Source of the DNA: Pseudanabaena galeata CCNP1313
Lineage (GTDB): Bacteria; Cyanobacteriota; Cyanobacteriia; Pseudanabaenales; Pseudanabaenaceae
NCBI RefSeq assembly: GCF_029910235.1
Contig: NZ_CP112874.1
Span: 682,001-746,000, forward strand
Reading direction: 5' to 3'
DNA length: 64,000 nt
Under the pieces are notes generated by a model that was not told the origin of the DNA, did no database searches, and saw only the letters and a program-made list of their open reading frames with translations. Shown piece by piece: positions 45,673 to 55,378 of the stretch (the stretch's first letter is position 1; each line of letters starts with the position of its first letter). Both the position numbers and the translations under genes were made by a program.

Positions 45673-45727
45673 TTTGATAGAGTGCAACGCACTCTATCAA
45701 AATACAAGTAGCGCCGCTACTTGTATT
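45673..45727. repeat. Two adjoining hairpins between DUF29 unit and BASS gene
   Basis: TTTGATAGAGTGC / GCACTCTATCAAA at 45673-45701 and AATACAAGTAGCG / CGCTACTTGTATT at 45701-45727. They lie between a start and a stop of co-directional genes and could end the BASS transcript. Confidence 0.65.
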
Positions 45728-45740
45728 TGGGGTTTTGAAC

Positions 45741-46607
45741 TCAAGCAGTTTTCGATAAGCTCTTGCCATAGAGAATTGCCCCAAATCCAGTCATATACAT
45801 GAACAGACTATAAATCGCCGCAGGAATTGCCATATCTTGATTACCCAACATTCCTGCCGTAATCGCGATCGCTAAAGTTCCATTTTGAATACCAACTTCG
45901 ATCGCTACACAAATTTGCTGTGGTGGACTGAGCTTCAGTAGTTTACTGATTGCAAAACCTGCTGCCATTGAGAACAAATTTAGCAAAACCACCCCTACTC
46001 CCGCCTGCAAAATAAACTCAGGTAAACGACTCCATTCGCGGATAACTAGAATCAGAATAATTAAAGCGAGAAAGCCGATCGCTAGGCGACTAGTAACTTT
46101 CTCTAAGCTACGGGAAAGTTCAGGAAACTTATACTGTATATACATTCCTATCACAATGGGAATAATTGTGATTAAAAAGATCTGTCCCATTGTCGTTCCA
46201 ATTGGCAAGGCGATAGACGCACTCTGACTCATAAAGTGGTTCAAGGCTAGATTCGCTAATAGTGGAATTGTCACGATGGTGATAATGCTACTAAATACTG
46301 TCAGTGTTACTGATAGTGCAACATCTCCACCTGCGAGGTAAGTAATCATGTTTGATGACACACCACCAGGAGAAATAGCAATGATCATCAGACCTACTGC
46401 GATCGCTGGCGGCATTGACACAATTTTGGTAATTACAAAGCCGATGATTGGTAACAAAACGATTTGACTAAATAATCCCACAGCCACAGCCTTAGGATAT
46501 TTGGTGATCCGTTGGAAATCCTCAAACTTTAGCGATAGCCCCATCCCTAGCATGATTAAGGCTAAAGCAATGGGTAAGATTAAAGTTGTAAAAATACTTT
46601 CTTGCAT
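45741..46607 (-). CDS. BASS-family sodium:organic acid symporter
   Basis: 288 residues with nine or ten membrane segments. The bile-acid:Na+ symporter layout is visible: LALIMLGMGLSLKFEDFQRI in helix 2, ISPGGVSSNMITYLAGGDVA (sodium-binding crossing loop) and VAIEVGIQNGTLAIAITAGM (second crossing). In plants and cyanobacteria BASS proteins carry pyruvate, 2-keto acids or glycolate; the actual solute cannot be read here. It is followed by a terminator hairpin at its 3' side and preceded by nadC. Confidence 0.88.
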   Translation of the reverse strand: MQESIFTTLILPIALALIMLGMGLSLKFEDFQRITKYPKAVAVGLFSQIVLLPIIGFVITKIVSMPPAIAVGLMIIAISPGGVSSNMITYLAGGDVALSVTLTVFSSIITIVTIPLLANLALNHFMSQSASIALPIGTTMGQIFLITIIPIVIGMYIQYKFPELSRSLEKVTSRLAIGFLALIILILVIREWSRLPEFILQAGVGVVLLNLFSMAAGFAISKLLKLSPPQQICVAIEVGIQNGTLAIAITAGMLGNQDMAIPAAIYSLFMYMTGFGAILYGKSLSKTA

Positions 46608-46640
46608 AATTTGTTACAGCCTCTTGAGGCTTTGATTAGT

Positions 46641-46693
46641 CCAGAAAGGCTCTTGAAAGCAGCACATCGTACTGCTTTCAAGAGCCTTTCTGG
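46641..46693. terminator. Terminator hairpin between nadC and BASS gene
   Basis: A 22-bp stem beginning CCAGAAAGGCTCTTGAAAGC, with a short loop. It ends 8 bases before the nadC stop codon region on the leftward strand. Confidence 0.75.
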
Positions 46694-46701
46694 GTTTTAC
46701 A

Positions 46702-47571
46702 TTAGCGCAAAGCGCTGTAGGAGCTAATTCGCATACTAATATCGAGCCAATGCGATCGCGTCACCATTGCCGAAGTGGAAATATAATCTACGCCTAGCTC
46801 TGCAACCTGAGCGATCGTATCAAGGGTAATATTTCCCGAAGCTTCGGTTTTAGATTGGGGACTATGCTGACGAATTAAAGCGATCGCCTCGCTCATCATC
46901 GACAATGGCATATTGTCCAGCATAATCACATCTAAATTTAGCTGCATTGCTTCTTTGACTTGATTAATTGACTCAGTTTCCACTTCAATTGATGTTGTAA
47001 ATGGAATGTTCCCACGCACACGCTGCACTGCTTCGGTGATACCTCCCGCCGCCGCAATGTGATTATCCTTAAGCATCACCGCATCATCTAAACCATAGCG
47101 ATGATTGATGGCTCCACCGATAAATGTGGCATATTTTTCTAATAATCTCATCCCAGGAATGGTTTTACGAGTATCGACTAGACGAGCTTTCGTACCAGAA
47201 ATTGCCTTGACATATTCCGCAGTCGCACTCGCAATTCCCGATAATCGCATGACTAGATTTAAAGCAACTCGTTCACCCATTAGCAATGTGGCAAGGCTCC
47301 CATTAATTTCCGCAATCAAGTCACCAGATTTTACAGGCTTACCATCCTGCGCGATCGCCACAAAATTTACTGATTGCTCCAACAATTGAAATACTCTGGC
47401 GGCAATTGGTAACCCTGCAATCACACCATCAGCCTTCGCAATCCATACTGCTTTGCCAAGGGGCGACTGACCATCGGGGAATAAACCACTGGTACTGCGA
47501 TCGCCACGTCCAATATCTTCACGCAACCAGTCTTCGAGGATCGGATCTAAAACAATAAAAGGAGGGAGCAT
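46702..47571 (-). CDS. nadC: Nicotinate-nucleotide pyrophosphorylase (carboxylating)
   Basis: Converts quinolinate and PRPP to nicotinate mononucleotide in NAD synthesis. 289 residues. Family motifs: EDIGRGDRSTSG, NLVMRLSGIASATAEYV, VDTRKTIPGMRLLEKYA, GGAINHRYGLDDAVMLKDNH, VEVETESINQVKEAM-type IEVETESINQVKEAMQLNLD, VIMLDNMP and ASGNITLDTIAQVAELGVD. The start is ATG at 47571. Confidence 0.96.
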   Translation of the reverse strand: MLPPFIVLDPILEDWLREDIGRGDRSTSGLFPDGQSPLGKAVWIAKADGVIAGLPIAARVFQLLEQSVNFVAIAQDGKPVKSGDLIAEINGSLATLLMGERVALNLVMRLSGIASATAEYVKAISGTKARLVDTRKTIPGMRLLEKYATFIGGAINHRYGLDDAVMLKDNHIAAAGGITEAVQRVRGNIPFTTSIEVETESINQVKEAMQLNLDVIMLDNMPLSMMSEAIALIRQHSPQSKTEASGNITLDTIAQVAELGVDYISTSAMVTRSHWLDISMRISSYSALR

Positions 47572-47704
47572 TATCTAGATATTTGTTAAATGATTGAGAA
47601 AAGGTTCCTAAACTTGTAGAAACTATTTATGAAAGGCTACTAAAGTTTAGAAAGTATGATTTAGAACATATTCAAGAATTACTTTCTGAGGTCAAAAGCT
47701 CTAA

Positions 47705-47782
47705 GAGATCCCCCTCAATCCCCCTTAAAAAGGGGGAAGAATTTAATTCTCCCCCCTTTTTAAGGGGGGCTGGGGGGGATCT
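47705..47782. repeat. CCCCCTTAAAAAGGGGG-type hairpin repeat
   Basis: AGATCCCCCTCAATCCCCCT and its near complement with an internal TTAAAAAGGGGG. This is a repeat type known to be widespread in cyanobacterial genomes. Confidence 0.75.
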
Positions 47783-47810
47783 AGACAATTCTTAAATGGT
47801 TACTTAGTCA

Positions 47811-47950
47811 CTGATGTTACGTGGAACCCTCATCCCCCAACCCCTTCTCCCGCAGGAGAAGGGGAGCAAAACCCATATTTTTTCTTGTTCCCCTCTCCTG
47901 CGGGAGAGGGGCTAGGGGTGAGGGTCTTAGAAACTTCCACGTAACATCAG
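47811..47950. repeat. Nested CCCTCATCCCC palindrome abutting the GH57 stop
   Basis: Perfect 16-bp outer arms (CTGATGTTACGTGGAA and complement, ending 47950) enclose CCCCTTCTCCCGCAGGAGAA-type hairpins. The element ends at the base before the GH57 stop codon. The 47572-47950 interval contains only the two repeats. Confidence 0.75.
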
Positions 47951-50620
47951 TTAGTCATGAAGCCAAGCTTCAGTGGCAATTCCTAATTTGCTGGCGGTAT
48001 CAATTAACTGATGTAGCTCCAAATTAGAAATGCTTTCACAAAGATTTACCTCAATGTGAATTGGTTGCTTCTGGACAGATTCCAAATCGAGAATCTGTCT
48101 AGCAAGCACACATTTAGGAGCAATCCGTGATGATAGATAGTTGAGAAAAGCCTCTTGAGAGAGATTGAGATTTAGCTTGAGATTTAGGCGATCGCTAATC
48201 ACTAAGGACTGCTCAATCTGATTGAGATAGTTAAAGAGTGACTTTTCGTCAATATCTTGAAGTTGAGAAAGTTGCTGAATTTGTCTCAAAATATAATTTT
48301 CAAGAATTTTGGCATCTTCCTCATGGGTAAACTTACAGCCCAAATTGATTGCCTCGATCGCGACGGCATCTAATCCCACATTTGGAAGGGATACACCTGT
48401 TTCTAAGCGTTTGAGTTCCTCTGTAAGACGATTATTCAAGACAATATCCGCAGCGACTTGCAGTTCACGCGGTACTGGTAAATCATCTCGACGGAAGGAG
48501 ATCAGAATTCCATAGTTGTCGCGATAAACTTGCTCATATAGTTGATCGAGTCTGGTTAGAGTCTCGTCAGCAAGCATTCGCAAAATCCGATGACGCTCCT
48601 CTGCAAAGAGATGATGCAGATTAAACTGCTCGCCACTGAAGTTACTAGCCATCGCCAGAATTACCGCCGCCGTATTCGCTTGTTTGAGAACCTTAAACAA
48701 GGTTGCCTTGATCTCCTCATATTCGCGCCTTCCTGTAAAGGGTTGGATGCAGCAATGGAAGTCATCACCACCGAGGTGCAGCACTGCAAAAATATAATTT
48801 ACAGATTCTTGGGTAATTCCAGAGACTAGTTGAATTTGCCCGATCGCTAGGGACATGGAGCCAATTCGTTGCAGTTGATAATCCTGCTGTTGGATTTGAT
48901 AGCAATAAATTTGCTGCGATCGCGCATAATTGCCAAAAGTTGAACTCAGGGCATATTGAGCCGCCACTTGAGCTAGGGTAATCCGATTAGTCGCCACTTG
49001 ATGCCGAAATACACCTTCGCCATCCTTAAATTCAGGCAGATTACTGGGTGCTTTTGCCATGCGATGAATAAATTCATCCTCAAGCAAGACACCTGCAACA
49101 TCGGCGGCTAGTTCGATCGCCCTAGCGGCATAGCGTAAAATCTGTACAGTTTCAGGACGAGACAATTCTTCAAAGAACCAACCGCAACTGGTAAACATGA
49201 GTAATGCATGACGCTGCATTTCTAGCAATCGTAGAGCATCGATTTTTTGAGCCGATGTCGATACTTTATTGCCACATTGCTCCTCAAAAAACTTCTCTAA
49301 CACGGGTGAATGCTCAGCAAGTCCATCGCGTAATGAATATTTCAGCACATCAATATAGCGATCGCGGGCTTCCCAAGGATCATTAAAATATTTGCGCCCG
49401 ATATCCACATATACGGCTGCCATACGATCGCGCAACCAGTTGAGACTATCCCTGAGTGGTCGCCGCCATAGTAGTTGATAGTTTGTACCTTCACCGCCAC
49501 AGGCACAACCGCCTTGCCAGCGATCGACACCGTGGGCGCAACTCCAAGCGGTTACGGATTTTAGTTCTGCTTCCCATTGTGGTGGAAACAGACTCAAATA
49601 ATGAGCGTAATTAGTAACATTCCAGCCACGTCTAGGAAATTCTTCGACGAAGGCATAGGAAAGAGTTTTTTCTGTAAAGTGTTTATGATGTCCAAAGGTT
49701 TCCCCATCGGTTGCCACAGAAACAAGCTGATGTGGACGATGATCCCCACGCACTGCTTGACTAAGACGCTTAGCAAAATTATGAGAACTTCCTAGAAGAT
49801 CGCCAAATCCCATATCGCGAGAAATGGGGCCATCATAGAAGAACACATCGATATAAGCATCCGTATCCGCAGGTAAATGGAACTGCCCCAGTTCCGACAC
49901 ATTACTGCTATTGGTATTATGGCGACGTAAATAGCAACGATAGGGACGATTGGGATCAATCTGCGCTCCACCCACCTCTTCCCATGCAGGATTGGGATTG
50001 TCTTTGGTGGGCATTGGACGACATCGCTGAGCCTGTGATGGTGCAAGAATGATAAATTTGATCCCTTCTAAAACCAAAGCTTCAAGGGTCTCATAGTCAA
50101 CGGCAGTTTCGGCAAGCCACATCCCTTCAGTTTCGCGCCCAAACCTTGCCTTGAAATCTTCCTTGCCCCACCGAATCTGCGTCAATTTGTCTCGCCAATT
50201 TGCCAAGGGCATGATGATGTGGTTGTACACTTGGGCGATCGCATTACCATGACCATTAAGGCGATCGGCACTGCGTTTATCGGCATCTAAAATGGCTTGA
50301 TAGGTATCGCGATCGTGAAATTCCATCCATGAGAGCAAAGTTGGCCCCATGTTGAAACTCATGTACTCATAGTTATTGACAATCTTCACGATCTTGCCGT
50401 CATAACGCTCGATCCGTGAGAAGGCATTGGGTCGATAACATTCATGGTGAATCCGTGCATTCCAGTCATGAAAAGGAGCCGCGCTTTCTTGCCGCTCGAT
50501 CGCATTCAGGTAAGGATTTTCACGCGGAGGCTGATAAAAGTGACCGTGGATCGTAATATAAATTCCCGAATCGGTCGGAATCTGGACATTAGGCGAAGAA
50601 ACAGAAACAGCAACAGTCAC
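47951..50620 (-). CDS. GH57-like glycoside hydrolase with DUF3536
   Basis: 889 residues, soluble. The N-terminal GH57 barrel starts YITIHGHFYQPPRENPYLNA and has YRPNAFSRIERYDGKIVKIV, WLAETAVDYETLEALV (catalytic Glu region), IDVFFYDGPISRDMGF and VSVATDGETFGHHKHFTEKT (acid/base Asp region). DUF3536 follows with CSCGV-type WSCAHGVDRWQGGCACGGEG. The C-terminal half is helical. It belongs with COG1449 alpha-amylase/mannosidase-like proteins and is likely to act on storage alpha-glucan. The start is GTG at 50620. Confidence 0.88.
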   Translation of the reverse strand: MTVAVSVSSPNVQIPTDSGIYITIHGHFYQPPRENPYLNAIERQESAAPFHDWNARIHHECYRPNAFSRIERYDGKIVKIVNNYEYMSFNMGPTLLSWMEFHDRDTYQAILDADKRSADRLNGHGNAIAQVYNHIIMPLANWRDKLTQIRWGKEDFKARFGRETEGMWLAETAVDYETLEALVLEGIKFIILAPSQAQRCRPMPTKDNPNPAWEEVGGAQIDPNRPYRCYLRRHNTNSSNVSELGQFHLPADTDAYIDVFFYDGPISRDMGFGDLLGSSHNFAKRLSQAVRGDHRPHQLVSVATDGETFGHHKHFTEKTLSYAFVEEFPRRGWNVTNYAHYLSLFPPQWEAELKSVTAWSCAHGVDRWQGGCACGGEGTNYQLLWRRPLRDSLNWLRDRMAAVYVDIGRKYFNDPWEARDRYIDVLKYSLRDGLAEHSPVLEKFFEEQCGNKVSTSAQKIDALRLLEMQRHALLMFTSCGWFFEELSRPETVQILRYAARAIELAADVAGVLLEDEFIHRMAKAPSNLPEFKDGEGVFRHQVATNRITLAQVAAQYALSSTFGNYARSQQIYCYQIQQQDYQLQRIGSMSLAIGQIQLVSGITQESVNYIFAVLHLGGDDFHCCIQPFTGRREYEEIKATLFKVLKQANTAAVILAMASNFSGEQFNLHHLFAEERHRILRMLADETLTRLDQLYEQVYRDNYGILISFRRDDLPVPRELQVAADIVLNNRLTEELKRLETGVSLPNVGLDAVAIEAINLGCKFTHEEDAKILENYILRQIQQLSQLQDIDEKSLFNYLNQIEQSLVISDRLNLKLNLNLSQEAFLNYLSSRIAPKCVLARQILDLESVQKQPIHIEVNLCESISNLELHQLIDTASKLGIATEAWLHD

Positions 50621-50716
50621 GCAAATCTTCCCTTAAAGCAAACGACATTTATTACATCTTGGCAGATTTTCTCGGTGGTTCGCAAGGGATTATCGAAAAG
50701 TTTTAGAAGTTAAACC

Positions 50717-50752
50717 AAAAAATTGGTGCTGCGGCGCAGCACCAATTTTTTT
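50717..50752. terminator. Terminator at the protease 3' end
   Basis: AAAAAATTGGTGCTGC pairs exactly with GCAGCACCAATTTTTT; A and T runs suit termination on either strand. It covers the last codons of the gene at 50751. Confidence 0.75.
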
Positions 50753-52193
50753 AATCAATTCTTTTGACAACTAGCTTGTATGCGCCTTTGCCTGTGCGAT
50801 CAAAAGCATTGACAATCGTGCGGTAGGTTCCTGTAATTGGCAATTCAAGCGTCATTGATGCATTCTTACGGCTCGGTAAACCGTTGTTTTCTTGCAATAC
50901 CCTGCTGTCGGGTGAGAATAAGACTAAATAGGGATGAAAATCGGAACTGACAAGTTCAATCTGGACTACTTGCCCTGCTCGACCATTAAAACTAAAAGCG
51001 TCAAACCGACTGCCATCTCTAGCAAAAACTCGACTCTGTGTTCCCAGAACTCCATTTTTTTGCAAGATGATTCGCCGATCTCTTGGTTCAGTTGGGGATT
51101 GAGAAGTAAAGTTATTGCTCAGACGATCTGCGATCGTCCCCGCGATCGTAAAAGAGCCTGTTTGTCCTACTTCATAGGAGTTGGCATAGAGAGTATACCT
51201 ACCCGTAGTTGGCAAAGTAACAGCAATACGCGCATTTTTACCCCCACCGCTATCATCATCTTCAGCAATTTTACGCCCAGCAGCATCAAATAAAACTAGA
51301 TAGGGATCGATCCCGTTAGCACGCATCTCGATCACCACTGATTGTCCTGCTTGACCTTGAAATTGATAGGCTTTGAAATAGCTACCATCGGGCAAGGTGC
51401 GATCTGAAGTCGTTAAGACCGCAGAGATTACCCTGCCATCTAGGGTAAGCACATTAGGCGCAGCGATCGCCTGCGTGGGATTATTGGCGATCGCCCCTTG
51501 ACGAACTGCGGCAATAAATTGCTTAACCGTATCCGCTTCGATCGCTAATCCAATGCCACTATTGGCAGAACTAGTTGTAAAAATCGCCGTATTTACTCCC
51601 ACCAGTTCGGCACGGCTATTCAATAATGGTCCTCCCGAATTTCCGGGATTTAAGGCAGCATCGGTTTGTAATAATTTGCGATCGCGATCGATGCGACTAA
51701 TGATCCCTGTGGTCAATGTCCCCGCAAACCGTCCGAAGGGATTACCGATCGCAAAAGCTCTCTGCCCCACTTGAATGCCGCTAGAAGATGCAATCTGAAT
51801 TGTGGGTAGATTGGTGGTTACTCCCTCCAGTCTGATCACCGCCAGATCAGGATTGCGACTACTAGCAATTACCACACCGCGAAATTGACGCTTATCACTG
51901 AGGATGACATTTACTGTAGTTGCACCACGCACCACATGGGCATTAGTTAAAACTAAACCCTTGGGATCAATGATTGAGCCACTGCCATTACCACTACGCG
52001 ACTGAATTGAGACGACGGCAGGGCTAGCTTGTTTATAGACACGAATATTTGTATCTTCGTCTTGGGCTTGTACGGGTGACGGTGCGACCAAAGGAAGAGT
52101 AGCGATCGTACTGATACCACCGCATATTATTAGGCTTGTTGCCAAAAATTTAATTAATCTTTTTTTCACAAAACTATCCTCCGTCACGATCAT
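50751..52193 (-). CDS. Exported HtrA-like serine protease with two PPC-type domains
   Basis: 480 residues from the ATG at 52193; an in-frame TTG at 52226 is less likely. The signal peptide (KKRLIKFLATSLIICGGIST) ends near VQAQ-D. The trypsin-like domain has His86 (LVLTNAHVV), Asp116 (RNPDLAVI) and Ser186 (NPGNSGGPL). No PDZ domain follows, unlike DegP/HtrA. Instead there are two beta-rich modules (about 270-350 and 375-480) with repeated VVIEMRANGIDPYLVLFDA / VQIELVSSDFHPYLVLFSP segments, as in bacterial pre-peptidase C-terminal domains. It is probably periplasmic or lumenal. Confidence 0.88.
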   Translation of the reverse strand: MIVTEDSFVKKRLIKFLATSLIICGGISTIATLPLVAPSPVQAQDEDTNIRVYKQASPAVVSIQSRSGNGSGSIIDPKGLVLTNAHVVRGATTVNVILSDKRQFRGVVIASSRNPDLAVIRLEGVTTNLPTIQIASSSGIQVGQRAFAIGNPFGRFAGTLTTGIISRIDRDRKLLQTDAALNPGNSGGPLLNSRAELVGVNTAIFTTSSANSGIGLAIEADTVKQFIAAVRQGAIANNPTQAIAAPNVLTLDGRVISAVLTTSDRTLPDGSYFKAYQFQGQAGQSVVIEMRANGIDPYLVLFDAAGRKIAEDDDSGGGKNARIAVTLPTTGRYTLYANSYEVGQTGSFTIAGTIADRLSNNFTSQSPTEPRDRRIILQKNGVLGTQSRVFARDGSRFDAFSFNGRAGQVVQIELVSSDFHPYLVLFSPDSRVLQENNGLPSRKNASMTLELPITGTYRTIVNAFDRTGKGAYKLVVKRID

Positions 52194-52400
52194 TGCCCCG
52201 TTTTTTGGTGCATGGTCATGCGCCAAAAAACTGATTTTTATTTTACTGTGAGTCCAATTTTACAAAATTAAACTCATTCAATATTAGAAGTACTTTAGCT
52301 ATCTAATGTTGCGCTTGTGGCGTTAATTTGCATCTCCCATTATATATAGCAACCCTAAACCCTTTCTATTGCATAAGCAGTTCACCATAATTAATGTCAG

Positions 52401-52920
52401 AAGGAAAAAGTAGAAAGTAAAAAGTAAAAATTTCAATCTGTTTTTCACTTTTCACTTTTGCCTTTTGCCTTGACAATCGTTGCTCCTAGGATTCGGGTGA
52501 TTTCTTGGGCTTCTTGGGCGATTGGTGTGAGGCGGCTTTCGGGGAGAATTTCGGTGGCGGCGAGAAGTTTTAGCCAGTAGAGGGTTTCTCTTGCTTCTTT
52601 GAGCGCGATGTAATTTTTGTTAATAAAGTCGGCTTTACTTTGTCCTGCCTGTCCTTCTTGGACATTTGCACCAATGGATGTTCCAGATCGCAGTAGTTGT
52701 TTGCCGATTGTTCGCGCCACGCCGCCTGATTCTTCGAGATGTTGGCAAAGTTTGACAATTCTTACGGCGAATTGGAAGGTGCGATCGGGAATGCTTTGCA
52801 TTTCAAGGAAAAGAGGAAAAGTAAAAAGTAAAAATTTCTTTTGATATTAACGAATAACATTGCAAAAAAACAAATCTATCTGCATCTTATTTTTTCCTTT
52901 TTCCTTTCTACTTTTTCCTT
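52401..52920. mobile_element. Inverted-repeat-bounded cassette carrying a four-helix-bundle gene
   Basis: AAGGAAAAAGTAGAAAG at 52401-52417 faces its exact complement at 52904-52920. A 21-bp direct repeat (core AAAGTAAAAAGTAAAAATTT) lies just inside at 52414-52434 and 52818-52838. The only gene inside is the four-helix-bundle protein. The arrangement looks like a small mobile cassette. Confidence 0.6.
52445..52801 (-). CDS. Four-helix-bundle protein (23S rRNA intervening-sequence/S23 family)
   Basis: 118 residues. The pattern FQFAVRIVKLCQHLEES, IGKQLLRSGTSIGANVQEGQ, AGQSKADFINKNYIALKEAR, ETLYWLKLL is the S23/IVP family, made of four helices and forming a pentamer in known structures. Members are encoded in intervening sequences of 23S rRNA or free-standing in cyanobacteria. 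The family also includes the Avd accessory protein of diversity-generating retroelements, but no reverse transcriptase is in this window. Ends in a basic tail (KAKGKSEK). Confidence 0.85.
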   Translation of the reverse strand: MQSIPDRTFQFAVRIVKLCQHLEESGGVARTIGKQLLRSGTSIGANVQEGQAGQSKADFINKNYIALKEARETLYWLKLLAATEILPESRLTPIAQEAQEITRILGATIVKAKGKSEK

Positions 52921-52947
52921 GATATAGAAGTGTGAAACTTTTATGTC

Positions 52948-55287
52948 TTACACTTCACAAGTCTCGATACGAGAAAAGATACTCCTACATTCCCACCCAT
53001 TTCTCGACAACTCCAAACCCAAATATGGGAGGTGCCCCTTTACATACATAAAATTATTCTCAAAAAATGGTTCGGGATAGAGCACATATTTACCATCTTT
53101 TTTCCATGCAGTTTGATCGCAAAATTTATCCCAAGTCTTAGAACTCGGATTACTAAAATCTAGCTTACCACCACACTCTACATAAATTTGCTTCTGGACG
53201 CTAAAGCCATACAGCCCATTGCTAAGTTTTCCCCATAGATTATCAATCGCCAATAACTCATCACAGGGGAACTCTTTTATATCTTTTGTGCTAAATCTTT
53301 GTCCAACATCTTTGCCCACCGCCGTAATCATCAATCTATAGGTTTCTTGATCCGCCTCGTACCATTGCTTTGCTGTCAGGTAATCTTCTAGCTGTTGATA
53401 GCGTGAAGTTTTGACGTATTCTTTTAAACCATCTAAAGCTTTGCGCTCAGATGATGACAAATTTAGTCTCTTATCGGATTGTTGATAGATCAGATAGGCT
53501 AAATCGACCTGATGACGGTTTAGCGCCTTTTGGATGAGCTTAGTCGGATTGACTAAACTCGCATAAAACAAAATCATATCTTTCCAAGCACTCAATCCCA
53601 AATGCTCATAGAGCAAGCTTTCTTGCTGCAATTTCAAGACTTCCATCGCCGCTAAAAATTCCTGAAAGCTCAGATGCGAAAATTGATAGATACCTCCATC
53701 TCTTTCCACTAATAACTCACTTACCTGCACCATCTGCCCTAAAAATTCTTTTGCATCCACATCAGGATCGATCTTTACCAAAGACTCATTCAGCAGTTTC
53801 AATAACTGATCGACTTTAATTTGCTTAAATCCTTCCTCTTCACCATCGTCAATACTTTTTGCCGCCTCCATCATCATTGCCAACGCCACAACTTGCAGCA
53901 CCTCCTGACGCTGATTGATTGACTTAAATAACAAGGGAATACCCCTAGCACTGGCTCTCCGTCCTAATTGCAACTCACAAATATCTTGATATAGCTCTAC
54001 TTTGCGCTGTGGCAACTCCGCCCCCTGCTTATTCTCCCGATGAAACCGCGCCATCATGTTTAATAGCAACACATTCCCAGCAATATCATTCAACTCAGGA
54101 CGCGACTGAATTTGTTCCAATAGAGACTCCGCCCTTTCCTTCGCCTTAGCCTCCACATCAGGAGTACTTCGCCCACCCCTCGCATAACGCTCTTGGCAAA
54201 AATACCACTGCTCCACAAACTGTTTGCGCTGTTCCTGATTAAAATCTTGAATCCAAAAACTCGCCGTTGGTTTCCTTGCTACATAGTCTTCCCGATAAGC
54301 CGTTGGGCGCGAAGTCACAATAAAAACTGCCTCATGATATTTCTGCATCTCCCCACTCAGCCACTCACTCACCTTTGTCCTCTCCGCAGGCGGTACTTCA
54401 TCAAATCCATCAAACATCACCAAAGCATCACCTTTTCGCAGCAAATTGAGTGCCCAATTCGGTGGAACTGTTTCTAATTCTTTAATCTTGGATAACCGTC
54501 CAATATGAAAAGTGGTCAACAATTCAAGTAAATCTGGCGGATTCTCTTTGGTGATCTCTTTCCAGCATCCTGATAGATAGAGCAGAAATGGCACAAACTT
54601 AGGAACCTTATATCTACGAAAATCTCCCTTGTTGTATTCACCAGTGCTGTAGATGTAAGTAAGATGCTTTAACAAAGTTGATTTGCCATAGCCGCCCCAA
54701 GCCCTAATCGCAATCTGACGCAAACGGTTATCCTGCTTCACCCTTTCCAGCAATTCCCAAATCTGCATCTGCGGACAATCTTCACCGCGATCTCGAAATT
54801 TCTGACCCGCCACAATGGAATCTGAAGATAATTCCAAAGGCACAAACACCTCACGCAACAAAGGATTATTCACGGGCAAATTTTCATTTTCCCTCACTCC
54901 CACCGCATAATCTTCATAACAGTCCCACATCTGACATTTGAGATATTTCGCATCAAATCCAAGTGCTTGCCAATTTAACTTTTTGGTCAAAAATTGATTA
55001 GCTTGATCTATATTTTCAACAAAACCTTCAGCATCTTTCTTCCCACGCTCAGCATATATCTCACTCAAGCGCTCAATAAAATGCTTGCTATAGGCAGCCC
55101 AAACGCCCGAAACGGCTGTCACAGGAAACAGCATCAAAGCTGTTGCCCATTCTTGCTTTAGCAAAAAGCCGCCAAATGCAACACTTGTCCCACCCAAAGG
55201 CGACCATCGCGCAATTGCAGCAAGTGATCGCTGTACAAATCTCTTTTCAGGACTAGAGTTAGAATGCTTTTCTGGTTCTTGAGTCAT
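52948..55287 (-). CDS. NACHT NTPase with C-terminal GUN4 domain
   Basis: 779 residues. Hydrophobic stretches at about 31-66 suggest an N-terminal membrane hairpin. The NACHT/STAND ATPase has Walker A IRAWGGYGKSTLLKHL (196-203 core), Walker B ALVMFDGFDEVP (288-299) and sensor IVTSRPTAY. A helical region leads to residues 629-779, which match GUN4: QLEDYLTAKQWYEADQETYR, IKEFPCDELLAIDNLW, LSNGLYGFSVQKQIYVECGG, KGHLPYL and the last IFSRIETC. GUN4 binds Mg-porphyrins/bilins and activates Mg-chelatase. Fused to a STAND switch it may act as a tetrapyrrole-responsive trigger; that role is inference. Confidence 0.88.
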   Translation of the reverse strand: MTQEPEKHSNSSPEKRFVQRSLAAIARWSPLGGTSVAFGGFLLKQEWATALMLFPVTAVSGVWAAYSKHFIERLSEIYAERGKKDAEGFVENIDQANQFLTKKLNWQALGFDAKYLKCQMWDCYEDYAVGVRENENLPVNNPLLREVFVPLELSSDSIVAGQKFRDRGEDCPQMQIWELLERVKQDNRLRQIAIRAWGGYGKSTLLKHLTYIYSTGEYNKGDFRRYKVPKFVPFLLYLSGCWKEITKENPPDLLELLTTFHIGRLSKIKELETVPPNWALNLLRKGDALVMFDGFDEVPPAERTKVSEWLSGEMQKYHEAVFIVTSRPTAYREDYVARKPTASFWIQDFNQEQRKQFVEQWYFCQERYARGGRSTPDVEAKAKERAESLLEQIQSRPELNDIAGNVLLLNMMARFHRENKQGAELPQRKVELYQDICELQLGRRASARGIPLLFKSINQRQEVLQVVALAMMMEAAKSIDDGEEEGFKQIKVDQLLKLLNESLVKIDPDVDAKEFLGQMVQVSELLVERDGGIYQFSHLSFQEFLAAMEVLKLQQESLLYEHLGLSAWKDMILFYASLVNPTKLIQKALNRHQVDLAYLIYQQSDKRLNLSSSERKALDGLKEYVKTSRYQQLEDYLTAKQWYEADQETYRLMITAVGKDVGQRFSTKDIKEFPCDELLAIDNLWGKLSNGLYGFSVQKQIYVECGGKLDFSNPSSKTWDKFCDQTAWKKDGKYVLYPEPFFENNFMYVKGHLPYLGLELSRNGWECRSIFSRIETCEV

Positions 55288-55378
55288 GGTGCTTAGGGCG
55301 ATCGCATTTCACGCATTATAAACCGATAAAATAAATTGGTATGATGAAAAGTGAGCAATCAAAAAAGATCTAAAAAAT

